Shown here: piece after piece, positions 1 to 5,858 of the stretch
How the letters are laid out: every line of letters begins with the position of its first letter
How positions within the stretch are numbered: position 1 is the stretch's first letter
Source of the DNA: Sphingobacteriia bacterium
GTDB taxonomy: Bacteria; Bacteroidota; Bacteroidia; Chitinophagales; Chitinophagaceae
DNA length: 6,258 nt
NCBI GenBank assembly: GCA_004293505.1
Contig: RDYY01000172.1
Span: 1 to 6,258 of the forward strand
Direction: 5' to 3'
Position numbers and translations under genes: made by a program
The notes under the pieces: generated by a model
Database searches by the model: none
What the model was told of the DNA's origin: nothing
Seen by the model: only the letters and a program-made list of their open reading frames with translations

Positions 1-709
1 CATCATGGCTTTTGATGAATGCCCACCTTATCCCAGTGACCGGGACTATGCCCAAAAAAGCATGGACCTGACCCACCGTTGGTTGGACCGTTGCATACAA
101 CGATTGGCCGAGACACCCGATAAATATGGCTATACTCAAAATTTGTTTCCCATTGTTCAGGGCAGTACGTACAAAGACTTGCGCAAAGCATCCTGTGAAT
201 ACATTGCCAGCAAAGAAGCGGTGGGCAATGCCATTGGGGGATTGAGTGTGGGTGAGCCCATTGAACTCCTTTATGAGTTTACCGCTTGGTGTACAGAACA
301 TTTGCCCGTCCACAAACCCCGCTATTTGATGGGAGTGGGTACCCCTTGGGATTTGTTGGAAGGCATTGAAAGGGGCATTGACATGTTTGATTGTGTCATG
401 CCCACCCGCAATGGCCGCAATGGCATGCTCTTTACCAGTCAAGGGGTAATCAATATCCGCAACAAAAAATTTGCGCAAGATTTTTCGGTCATCGATCCGG
501 GCATCCCCAACGAAATCAGCCAATACTATACCAAAGCCTATCTCCGCCATTTGTTTGTGGCCGATGAAATCTTGGGATTGCAATTGGCCAGCTTGCAAAA
601 CCTAAATTTTTACCTTTGGTTGGTGGGAGAGGCCCGGCAAGCCATTTTGGAAAAGCGCTTTTCAACTTGGAAATTGGCCATTCTCCCCCAGATTGCGCAA
701 AGGCTTTAG
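1..709 (+). CDS. tgt: Queuine/preQ1 tRNA-ribosyltransferase (tRNA-guanine transglycosylase), C-terminal part, 5'-truncated by window edge
   Basis: Tgt swaps guanine 34 in GUN-anticodon tRNAs for preQ1, a cytoplasmic step of queuosine synthesis. The open frame enters from the left edge (first whole codon at base 2) and ends with TAG at 707-709. About 235 residues are present of a family length near 375, so roughly 140 N-terminal residues lie outside. Counting from the Met at base 5, the base-recognition motif FDEC is at residues 3-6, VQG at 51-53, GGLSVGEP at 78-85, and the nucleophile region DMFDCVMPTRNGRNG starts at residue 126. The nucleophilic Asp is residue 129 (389-391), equivalent to Asp280 of the Zymomonas enzyme. 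The usual CxCxxC zinc cysteines before the YLRHLF motif are absent (about 494-529); I recall this being common in Bacteroidota homologues. The C-terminus FSTWK...QRL is also family-like. The permease gene follows after 32 nt, consistent with an operon. Confidence 0.96.
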   Translation, partial: IMAFDECPPYPSDRDYAQKSMDLTHRWLDRCIQRLAETPDKYGYTQNLFPIVQGSTYKDLRKASCEYIASKEAVGNAIGGLSVGEPIELLYEFTAWCTEHLPVHKPRYLMGVGTPWDLLEGIERGIDMFDCVMPTRNGRNGMLFTSQGVINIRNKKFAQDFSVIDPGIPNEISQYYTKAYLRHLFVADEILGLQLASLQNLNFYLWLVGEARQAILEKRFSTWKLAILPQIAQRL

Positions 710-741
710 GCTATTCGATTTCATTTACCTTTGGCAAGCCC

Positions 742-1833
742 ATGAAGAAACTGGATTGGTACATATTGCGGAAATTACTCACCACATTTTTCTTCGCTAT
801 TTTTTTGTTTGCTGTCATTGCCATTGTGGTAGATGTAAGCGAAAAAACCGATGATTTTGTCAAATCCCAACTGGGCTTTACCCGCATCATTACCCAGTAC
901 TATTTTGGCTTCATCCCCCACATCATTGCCCTGCTCTTTCCCTTGTTTGTGTTCATTGCCGTCATTTTCTTTACGTCTAAAATGGCGGGAAATGCAGAAA
1001 TCATTGCCATCCTGGCCAGTGGTACCAGTTATTCCCGGTGGTTGAGGCCATATTGGGTAGGGGGCATTTTTCTGGGCCTCTTGTTGTGGCTGGCCAACCA
1101 ATATGTGGTGCCCAAGGCCAATGTGATCCGAGGTAATTTTGAAGCCCGCTACATTGATGCCAATTCCAGTTACGATGCTTTGTTGCAAAAAGGCTCTACC
1201 TTGTATTTCAGGGTTGATTCTTTTACTTATGCGGGCATCTACATGTACGATACCCTGAACAAGCGGGGTGGGCCCTTGTTCGTGTACACCCTCAAAGACC
1301 AGAAAGCCACCTACAACATGCGGGCCGACCAGATCCTTTGGGACACGGCCCAAAAAAAGTGGAAACTGGAAGGCATTTTGGAGAGAAAGATTGAACCCAT
1401 GCGGGAAAAAGTTGAACAGGCTTTGAACCGGCACATCGCTTACGATTTTAGGCCCCAAGATTTGGTAAGGGACAAATACACCAAGGATAAATTAACAACA
1501 CCACAATTGATACGTCAAATCCGCATAGAAGAATTGAGGGGATCTGAGGGATTGAATGCTTTGAAAGTAGAACGTTACCGAAGGGATGCCACCGCGGTAA
1601 CGGTTTTGCTCTTGACCTTGATTGGTGGCATTGTTGCGGGCAGAAAAGTGAGGGGAGGAAGTGGGGTGCACCTGGCCTTGGGTTTTGTCATGGCGGCTTT
1701 GTTCATCATCACGGACCGGTTTTCTACCGTGTTCACCACCAAGGGCAATCTTCACCCCATGGTGGCGGCCTGGATTCCCAATTTTGTGTTTGTATGGGTC
1801 ATTGTTTACCTCTACCGCAAAGCCCCCAAATAA
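742..1833 (+). CDS. LptF/LptG (YjgP/YjgQ) family permease, lipopolysaccharide export ABC transporter membrane subunit
   Basis: This 363-residue inner-membrane protein belongs to the family that, with the ATPase LptB, extracts lipopolysaccharide and passes it to the LptC/A/D bridge. The topology is typical: TM helices at about 12-31, 53-77 and 103-123, a periplasmic domain at about 124-280, then TM helices at about 284-300, 308-326 and 340-358. The motif EIIAILASGTS (residues 86-96) matches the cytoplasmic coupling helix that contacts LptB. The start is the ATG at 742, giving the family-like N-terminus MKKLDWYILRK. The frame is open back to an ATG at 616, but that extension overlaps tgt and is not family-like. 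The gene lies 32 nt after tgt on the same strand, so co-transcription is likely. LptF and LptG cannot be told apart here, so no symbol is given; the partner subunit is not in the window. Confidence 0.93.
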   Translation: MKKLDWYILRKLLTTFFFAIFLFAVIAIVVDVSEKTDDFVKSQLGFTRIITQYYFGFIPHIIALLFPLFVFIAVIFFTSKMAGNAEIIAILASGTSYSRWLRPYWVGGIFLGLLLWLANQYVVPKANVIRGNFEARYIDANSSYDALLQKGSTLYFRVDSFTYAGIYMYDTLNKRGGPLFVYTLKDQKATYNMRADQILWDTAQKKWKLEGILERKIEPMREKVEQALNRHIAYDFRPQDLVRDKYTKDKLTTPQLIRQIRIEELRGSEGLNALKVERYRRDATAVTVLLLTLIGGIVAGRKVRGGSGVHLALGFVMAALFIITDRFSTVFTTKGNLHPMVAAWIPNFVFVWVIVYLYRKAPK

Positions 1834-1886
1834 ATCTGGCTCACCTGTGGCCAATTTTGCCTTTTTTTCAACTGATTGGCACCAAT

Positions 1887-1918
1887 TTTGTTGTTAGGGT
1901 GACAACGGCGTAAATTTA
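1887..1918 (+). promoter_or_regulatory. Candidate Bacteroidota-type promoter for gltA
   Basis: TTTG at 1887-1890 is followed by 20 nt and then TAAATTTA at 1911-1918. This fits the Bacteroidota primary sigma-factor consensus (TTTG, about 19-21 nt, TAnnTTTG) with one mismatch in the -7 box. Transcription would start near 1923-1926, leaving a leader of about 25 nt before the ATG at 1951. No purine-rich Shine-Dalgarno sequence precedes that ATG, which is normal in this phylum. The match is by eye only; such AT-rich motifs also occur by chance. Confidence 0.4.
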
Positions 1919-1950
1919 CCCGGGGAAACGCCCCCCATAAAACGATTGCC

Positions 1951-3236
1951 ATGGGTATCATCAAAGAAGAATTCAAAGCAAAAGCAGCTGCAGCCAACCT
2001 TGAAATCAAGGAAATCCTGAAAGAGCACGGAAACAAAAAAATTGGTGAAGTGACCTTGGCCCAGGTATACCAAGGCATGCGCGGCATTACTGGTTTGGTC
2101 ACCGAGACCAGTTTGCTGGATGCACAAGAAGGCATTCGTTTCAGGGGATACTCCATTCCTGAATTACAAGACAAATTACCCAAAGCACCCGGTGGCGGGG
2201 AGCCCTTGCCAGAAGGTTTGTTTTATTTGATGTTGGTGGGCGAATTGCCCACTGAAGAACAAGCAGCCCACATCACCAGCGTTTGGCAACGCCGCAGCCA
2301 TGTGCCCAACCATGTGTTTGCCACCATTGATGCTTTGCCCCTGAATACCCATCCCATGACCATGTTTGTAGTGGGTGTGATGGCTTTGCAAACCGAAAGC
2401 AATTTTGCCAAGGAATATGCGCGTGGCATCAACAAGAAAGACTATTGGAACCCCATTTATGACGATGCGATGGACCTCATTGCGCGCCTACCGCGCATTG
2501 CGGCCTATATCTATCGCCGCAAATACAAAAACAATGACCACATCCAGCCCAATGGTTTGTTGGACTGGGCAGGTAACATGGCCCACATGATGGGTTATGA
2601 CGACGAGAGCTTCAAAGAATTGATGCGCTTGTACATGACCATTCATGCCGACCACGAAGGCGGTAATGTATCGGCCCATACCACGCATTTGGTGGGCTCT
2701 GCACTAAGTGATCCTTTCCTGAGTTATGCCGCAGGCATGAATGGCTTGGCGGGCCCATTGCACGGGTTGGCCAACCAAGAAGTGATCAAGTGGATTTTTG
2801 AGATGCAAGAAAGTTTGGGAACCGATTCTCCCACCAAGGAACAAATTGCCCAGTACGTACAAGACACTTTGAATGCCGGAAAAGTGGTTCCCGGATATGG
2901 TCACGCCGTTTTGCGCAAAACAGATCCCCGTTTCACGGCACAAATGGAATTTGGAAAAAAACACATGCCCGATGACAAGTTGGTGAACACGGTATGGAAC
3001 ATTTATGAAACCGTTCCCCCCATTTTACAATCCTTGGGCAAGATCAAAAATCCTTGGCCCAATGTAGACGCCCACAGCGGTGCCCTACCGTACTGTTTGC
3101 CGTTAGCCGCGCCTTGGGTGTATTGGCCAGTCTTTGTTGGGACAGGGCCCTTGGCTTCCCCTTAGAAAGACCAAAATCTGTGACCACTGCATCGGTCAAA
3201 GATTGGTTGGCAGGCACAGCCGAGATTTGGGAATAA
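1951..3236 (+). pseudogene. gltA: Citrate synthase, disrupted by an internal ~37-nt deletion and frameshift near the 3' end
   Basis: Citrate synthase condenses oxaloacetate and acetyl-CoA to citrate, the entry step of the TCA cycle. The protein closely resembles the mitochondrial-like dimeric type, as is usual in Bacteroidota: GMRGITGLVTETS (42-54), EGIRFRGYSIPE (60-71), DHEGGNVSAHT (234-244). Catalytic residues are His271 (GPLHGLANQE), His318 (GYGHAVLRKTDPR) and Asp373 (NVDAHSG). After HSG (codon 377, ending at 3081) homology stops, and the frame runs through about 26 unrelated residues to TAG at 3163-3165. Homology resumes in another frame at 3087 ([16 protein letters not shown], then ERPKSVTT) and ends at TAA 3234-3236. 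Family members have about 14 residues (42 nt) between HSG and TVLF; here there are 5 nt, so about 37 nt are missing. The frame as read is 1951-3165 (404 aa). It loses the Arg of VSRALG and of ERPKS, equivalent to substrate-binding Arg401 and Arg421 of the pig enzyme. A real mutation and an assembly error are both possible. The start is the ATG at 1951. Confidence 0.88.
3079..3089 (+). other. gltA: Deletion junction inside gltA
   Basis: The Gly codon of the conserved NVDAHSG motif ends at 3081, and the Thr codon of the conserved TVLF motif begins at 3087 in a different frame. Only GCCCT separates them. In the mitochondrial-like citrate synthases I can recall, 14 residues (of the type VLLQYYGMTEMNYY) lie between these points, so the estimated loss is 42 minus 5, i.e. 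37 nt. Because whole codons are missing, neither a single-base correction nor programmed frameshifting would rebuild a normal protein. I cannot see flanking repeats that would explain the deletion, since the lost sequence is unknown. Confidence 0.8.
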
Positions 3237-3242
3237 GCTTAT
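3233..3242. repeat. 10-bp perfect palindrome holding both convergent stop codons
   Basis: ATAAGCTTAT at 3233-3242 equals its own reverse complement. It contains the TAA of the gltA remnant on the + strand (3234-3236) and the TAA of the PKD lipoprotein on the - strand (3239-3241), with only GC between them. It has no loop and no following T-run, so it is not a recognisable intrinsic terminator. It may be simply a consequence of two TAA stops meeting tail to tail. Confidence 0.6.
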
Positions 3243-4519
3243 AATTTGGGTACCACAACGGTTTGACGTGTGGTGTCGTAACAACCATTTCCGCGCACGA
3301 TGAGTTGCACGCTATAGGTCTTGTCTGCGGTGGCGCGTACATACCTGTTCTCTATAAATGAGAGAAAGCTGTTGTTGGTATTCCCATCCCCAAAATCCCA
3401 GCGGTATTCGTCAATGGTGCTGGTGGGGATGGTAGACTGGCTGTTGAAGGAATAAGCCCTGATGGTAGCATTTTCCCAGGCCAAATTGGCCTCAAATTTT
3501 GCGGTGGGTTTGGGATTCCTGCCCTTGGATGCCACCAGCTTGTGTGTGCTGTAAATGGTCCTCCCATTGAGTTTGATGCGCAAGATCACATCGTAGTCAT
3601 TGGGAAAACGGTATCGGAAAGAGATGGGATTGCCGGTGTAGGTGCCTGTGCCATCCGAAAAATCCCATTCATAAGTGGCATTGCCGGGAACATTTTCTGC
3701 TTCGGCTGTAAACAAAATGGTCTCATCGGTACAAGCATTCAAAGCTTCTGCTTTAAAAGATCCTTTTACATTGTAGCGCCCCAGGATCAAAACGGGTATG
3801 GTAGTATCGGCGCTGCAACCACTGTTGGTGAGAACTGTTAGCTTGACGCGATAAGTACTGTCAAAAACAGCACGGGGAAATTCATGTCGGACCAAACCAA
3901 CAGAAGAGATGACTTCTTTTCCATCGCCCCATTGGTAACGGTAAGAAACAAAATCTCCTTGGTTAACGGAAGAAGTGCTGTTGAAAGTCACAAAATTCAG
4001 GTTATCTGGAAAGTCAAATTTTGACGTAAAACTGGCTTCTGGCTTGGTTTGTCGGCCCAAGGCTTTGACTGGAAAACTGAGGGATGCTGCCACAGTATTT
4101 TCATCGGCCATGACCCAAAGCTTTACAATGAATGAGCCTGCGGCGGGAAAGGAATACCGCACGGAATCTCCTTTGGCCGTATTGCCATCGCCCCAATGCC
4201 ACAAATAATGTCCACCTGCTGGAAAATTGACCCCCGTTGCTTTGAAAACAAAAACTTCGGTGCCGGGGTAACAGGTTGAACTGGCGTTGAATTTTACGCG
4301 AACATTGCCATAAGAAACAGTGGTGGTGTCCTGGCTTACTTGCAGGGTAACCCCATTGTTGATGGCCACAGAATCCAGTTTAACCAAGGGTTCTGGTGCC
4401 ACTTCATTTTTTTTACAAGCCACCAAGCTGAGCAGGGTCAAACAGATGGTCCAAGCACCCATGAAAAGGGTTGGGCGCTTCTTGTGCTGCACAACAGTAT
4501 GTATTTTCTTCCTGTTCAT
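3239..4519 (-). CDS. Lipoprotein with four PKD-like domains (second of a tandem paralogous pair)
   Basis: This 426-residue protein has a type II signal peptide: a basic N-terminus, a hydrophobic stretch at about 20-34 and the lipobox LVAC with Cys35, followed by KKNE. It is probably anchored in the outer membrane, possibly surface-exposed. Four PKD-type beta-sandwich domains show WHWGDG (107-112), YQWGDG (195-200), WDFSDG (285-290) and WDFGDG (374-379). Such domains usually serve adhesion or spacing; no catalytic domain and no type IX secretion C-terminal domain is visible, so the function is unknown. Cysteines 83, 235, 263 and 413 match those of the upstream paralogue. The start chosen is the ATG at 4517-4519, one base after the upstream stop, suggesting translational coupling. 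An ATG at 4549 would overlap the upstream gene by 29 nt, and Met20 would remove the basic N-region. The gene ends 2 nt from the end of the convergent gltA. Confidence 0.88.
   Translation of the reverse strand: MNRKKIHTVVQHKKRPTLFMGAWTICLTLLSLVACKKNEVAPEPLVKLDSVAINNGVTLQVSQDTTTVSYGNVRVKFNASSTCYPGTEVFVFKATGVNFPAGGHYLWHWGDGNTAKGDSVRYSFPAAGSFIVKLWVMADENTVAASLSFPVKALGRQTKPEASFTSKFDFPDNLNFVTFNSTSSVNQGDFVSYRYQWGDGKEVISSVGLVRHEFPRAVFDSTYRVKLTVLTNSGCSADTTIPVLILGRYNVKGSFKAEALNACTDETILFTAEAENVPGNATYEWDFSDGTGTYTGNPISFRYRFPNDYDVILRIKLNGRTIYSTHKLVASKGRNPKPTAKFEANLAWENATIRAYSFNSQSTIPTSTIDEYRWDFGDGNTNNSFLSFIENRYVRATADKTYSVQLIVRGNGCYDTTRQTVVVPKL
3251..3739 (-). repeat. Two-PKD module 2 of the downstream lipoprotein
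   Basis: Residues 261-423 form the second copy of a module of about 165 residues: opening Cys263 (NACTDE), PKD core WDFSDG, linker GRNPKPTA (333-340), second PKD core WDFGDG, and closing GCYDTT (412-417). It aligns along its whole length with module 1 of the same protein and most closely with module 2 of the paralogue, sharing NDYDV and the I-Y-x-T-H-K string. Confidence 0.75.
3785..4279 (-). repeat. Two-PKD module 1 of the downstream lipoprotein
   Basis: Residues 81-245 hold opening Cys83 (STCYPG), PKD core WHWGDG, linker GRQTKPEA (155-162), second PKD core YQWGDG and closing SGCSADTT (233-240). The order and spacing match module 2 of the same protein; the two opening-to-closing cysteine distances are 152 and 150 residues. 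Confidence 0.75.
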
Positions 4520-4520
4520 G

Positions 4521-5765
4521 CTATTTGGCGGCAACGGTAATATTGGCAACAGTGCTGTCTTTGCAACCTGTGTTGCTGGTGACGATCAAGCGAATGGCAT
4601 AGTTGGTGGGCGTAGCAGCTTTGGTATATTCTTGTTCAACGATGGTATTGAAATTATCGTTCACCACACCAAATGGCATTTCCCAACGGTATCCTGTCAA
4701 GAATCCATGGGGAACATTGGACTGGGTATAGAAAGCCCATTTTTCGGTAGTGGCCGTACTGCTGACGATGTTGCGCAACATGAGGGCCTTGGGTTTGATG
4801 TTTTGACCAAAAGCCCGCACTGCTTTGTGCGTTTTGTAAATTTCTTTGCCCTTGAGGGTAATGGTCATTTTTACATCATAGTCGTTTTGGTAAGTAAAGG
4901 ACTTGCGAACGGAATTGCCTTGTACAAAACCCGTGGCATCAGCAAAATCCCAAGTATAGACAGCGCCAGCTGGAACACCAATGGTATTGGGCGTAAAAAT
5001 GAAGTATTCATTGGTGCAGGCTTCGTATTGCACGGCGTCAAAACTGCCACTGATGGTGTAAATGGCAGGCACAAAAACATTGACTTGGGCCGTGTCTTTG
5101 CATCCAGAATTGGCAGTGACCACCAAGCGGACAGGATAGGTTTTGTCTTCGGCCACTGGCGGGAAATTCTTGGGGATAAAGCTGTTAGAAGTATTGTTGG
5201 TGGTACCATCGCCCCATTGCCAAAAATGATCCACAATGGTACCCACGGGTACCGATGACCGACTGGTGAAAGTCATGTTGTTCAGAATGTTGATGTCTTG
5301 CAGCGAGGAAGAGAAAACCGCTGTTGGACTTACTTGTTGGCCTGCGGCTTTGACCGAAACAGATGCTTTTTGCAAGAGCTCATTGGCTGCATTGCGGGCT
5401 TCTAAAATGACAGTATAAGTAGCAGGGTCTTTGTAAATGTTCCTTACTGATTTCCCCTTCATGGATTTGCCATCACCAAAGGTCCAAGTGTATTGGGTAT
5501 TGGCAGGAAAGCCCGGGGCATTGGCCGTGAACTCAAAAATTTCATTGCTAGGGAAACAAATATCTGTTTTTTGGTATCGGATGGTAACATCGCCTTGTAC
5601 CACGGTGACCGTGTCCCGGAATACGGCATTGAGCCCACCAATGGGGGTGTTGGCAGCCGTGGTAGTGCTGGTATTGTCTACAGGTGCTTCTGTTTCTTTT
5701 TTGCATGCCGATAGCACAGAAAGCAGCAACACCAGCCCTGCGGCCAGATTAGCTTTGTTTTTCAT
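4521..5765 (-). CDS. Lipoprotein with PKD-like domains (first of a tandem paralogous pair)
   Basis: This 414-residue protein has a clear lipoprotein signal: MKNK, a hydrophobic core to residue 20, and lipobox LSAC with Cys21, then KKETEAPVD and a Ser/Thr-rich linker. It is probably an outer-membrane lipoprotein. PKD-type cores are WTFGDG (94-99), WQWGDG (182-187) and a diverged WDFADA (272-277). The fourth domain retains the fold-like surroundings but has lost the signature (YRWEMPFG, 359-366). Cysteines 70, 222, 250 and 401 are collinear with those of the next gene, which starts 1 nt after this stop codon. The start is the ATG at 5763-5765, immediately before the signal peptide. Upstream lie 93 nt shared with the divergent galactokinase-like gene. 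No enzyme domain is visible; adhesion or ligand binding at the cell surface is an inference from the PKD domains only. Confidence 0.9.
   Translation of the reverse strand: MKNKANLAAGLVLLLSVLSACKKETEAPVDNTSTTTAANTPIGGLNAVFRDTVTVVQGDVTIRYQKTDICFPSNEIFEFTANAPGFPANTQYTWTFGDGKSMKGKSVRNIYKDPATYTVILEARNAANELLQKASVSVKAAGQQVSPTAVFSSSLQDINILNNMTFTSRSSVPVGTIVDHFWQWGDGTTNNTSNSFIPKNFPPVAEDKTYPVRLVVTANSGCKDTAQVNVFVPAIYTISGSFDAVQYEACTNEYFIFTPNTIGVPAGAVYTWDFADATGFVQGNSVRKSFTYQNDYDVKMTITLKGKEIYKTHKAVRAFGQNIKPKALMLRNIVSSTATTEKWAFYTQSNVPHGFLTGYRWEMPFGVVNDNFNTIVEQEYTKAATPTNYAIRLIVTSNTGCKDSTVANITVAAK
4530..5024 (-). repeat. Two-PKD module 2 of the upstream lipoprotein
   Basis: Residues 248-412 contain opening Cys250 (EACTNE), a PKD core in the form WDFADA, linker GQNIKPKA (320-327), a second PKD unit without WDFGDG, and closing TGCKDST (399-405). 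The opening-to-closing cysteine distance is 151 residues. The degenerate cores suggest relaxed constraint on this copy. Confidence 0.72.
5070..5564 (-). repeat. Two-PKD module 1 of the upstream lipoprotein
   Basis: Residues 68-232 contain opening Cys70 (TDICFPS), PKD core WTFGDG, linker GQQVSPTA (142-149), second PKD core WQWGDG and closing SGCKDTA (220-226). The cysteine distance is 152 residues, identical to module 1 of the paralogue. Confidence 0.75.
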
Positions 5766-5858
5766 GAGCTGGAATTGAATTTGCCATGAAGGTAGAACGA
5801 GAAATTGGGCTTTTTATTGCTAATTTTCGCTCGCAAATGCCCGCTGTACTTGCATTTC
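5766..5858. other. Divergent intergenic region between the PKD lipoprotein pair and the galactokinase-like gene
   Basis: These 93 nt must carry, or lie next to, the promoters for both directions. TAATTTTC at 5821-5828 resembles a + strand Bacteroidota -7 box, but no TTTG lies about 20 nt upstream of it. No good -7/-33 pair is visible on the - strand either. No operator-like inverted repeat or RNA structure stands out. Confidence 0.5.

Noticed and set aside
726..733. TACCTTTG, a perfect -7 box match just before the permease gene
   Set aside because: No TTTG lies 19-21 nt upstream, and transcription would begin only a few bases before the start codon. Co-transcription with tgt is simpler.
616..741. 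N-terminal extension of the permease gene to the upstream ATG
   Set aside because: The extra 42 residues overlap tgt in another frame and are unlike the start of LptF/LptG proteins, whereas the ATG at 742 begins a family-like N-terminus.
775..1458. 227-codon open frame on the - strand within the permease gene
   Set aside because: It lies wholly antisense to a well-supported LptF/LptG-family gene, and its His/Gln/Gly-rich translation is what the complement of membrane-helix codons produces.
1850..1880. Inverted repeat GCCAAT/ATTGGC after the permease gene as a terminator
   Set aside because: A 6-bp stem with a 19-nt loop, with the T-run inside the loop rather than after the stem, does not fit an intrinsic terminator.
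3054..3236. Separate small gene downstream of gltA
   Set aside because: Its residues from 3087 onward are the conserved C-terminus of citrate synthase, so it is the out-of-frame remnant of gltA and not an independent gene.
4520..4549. Earlier ATG at 4549 as start of the downstream PKD lipoprotein
   Set aside because: It would overlap the upstream gene by 29 nt and put ten proline-rich residues before the basic N-region of the signal peptide. The ATG at 4519 gives a better lipoprotein signal.
4320..5258. 312-codon open frame on the + strand, antisense to both PKD lipoprotein genes
   Set aside because: It spans the junction of two clear genes on the other strand and its translation has no recognisable domain. 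It also looks like the complement of PKD coding sequence.
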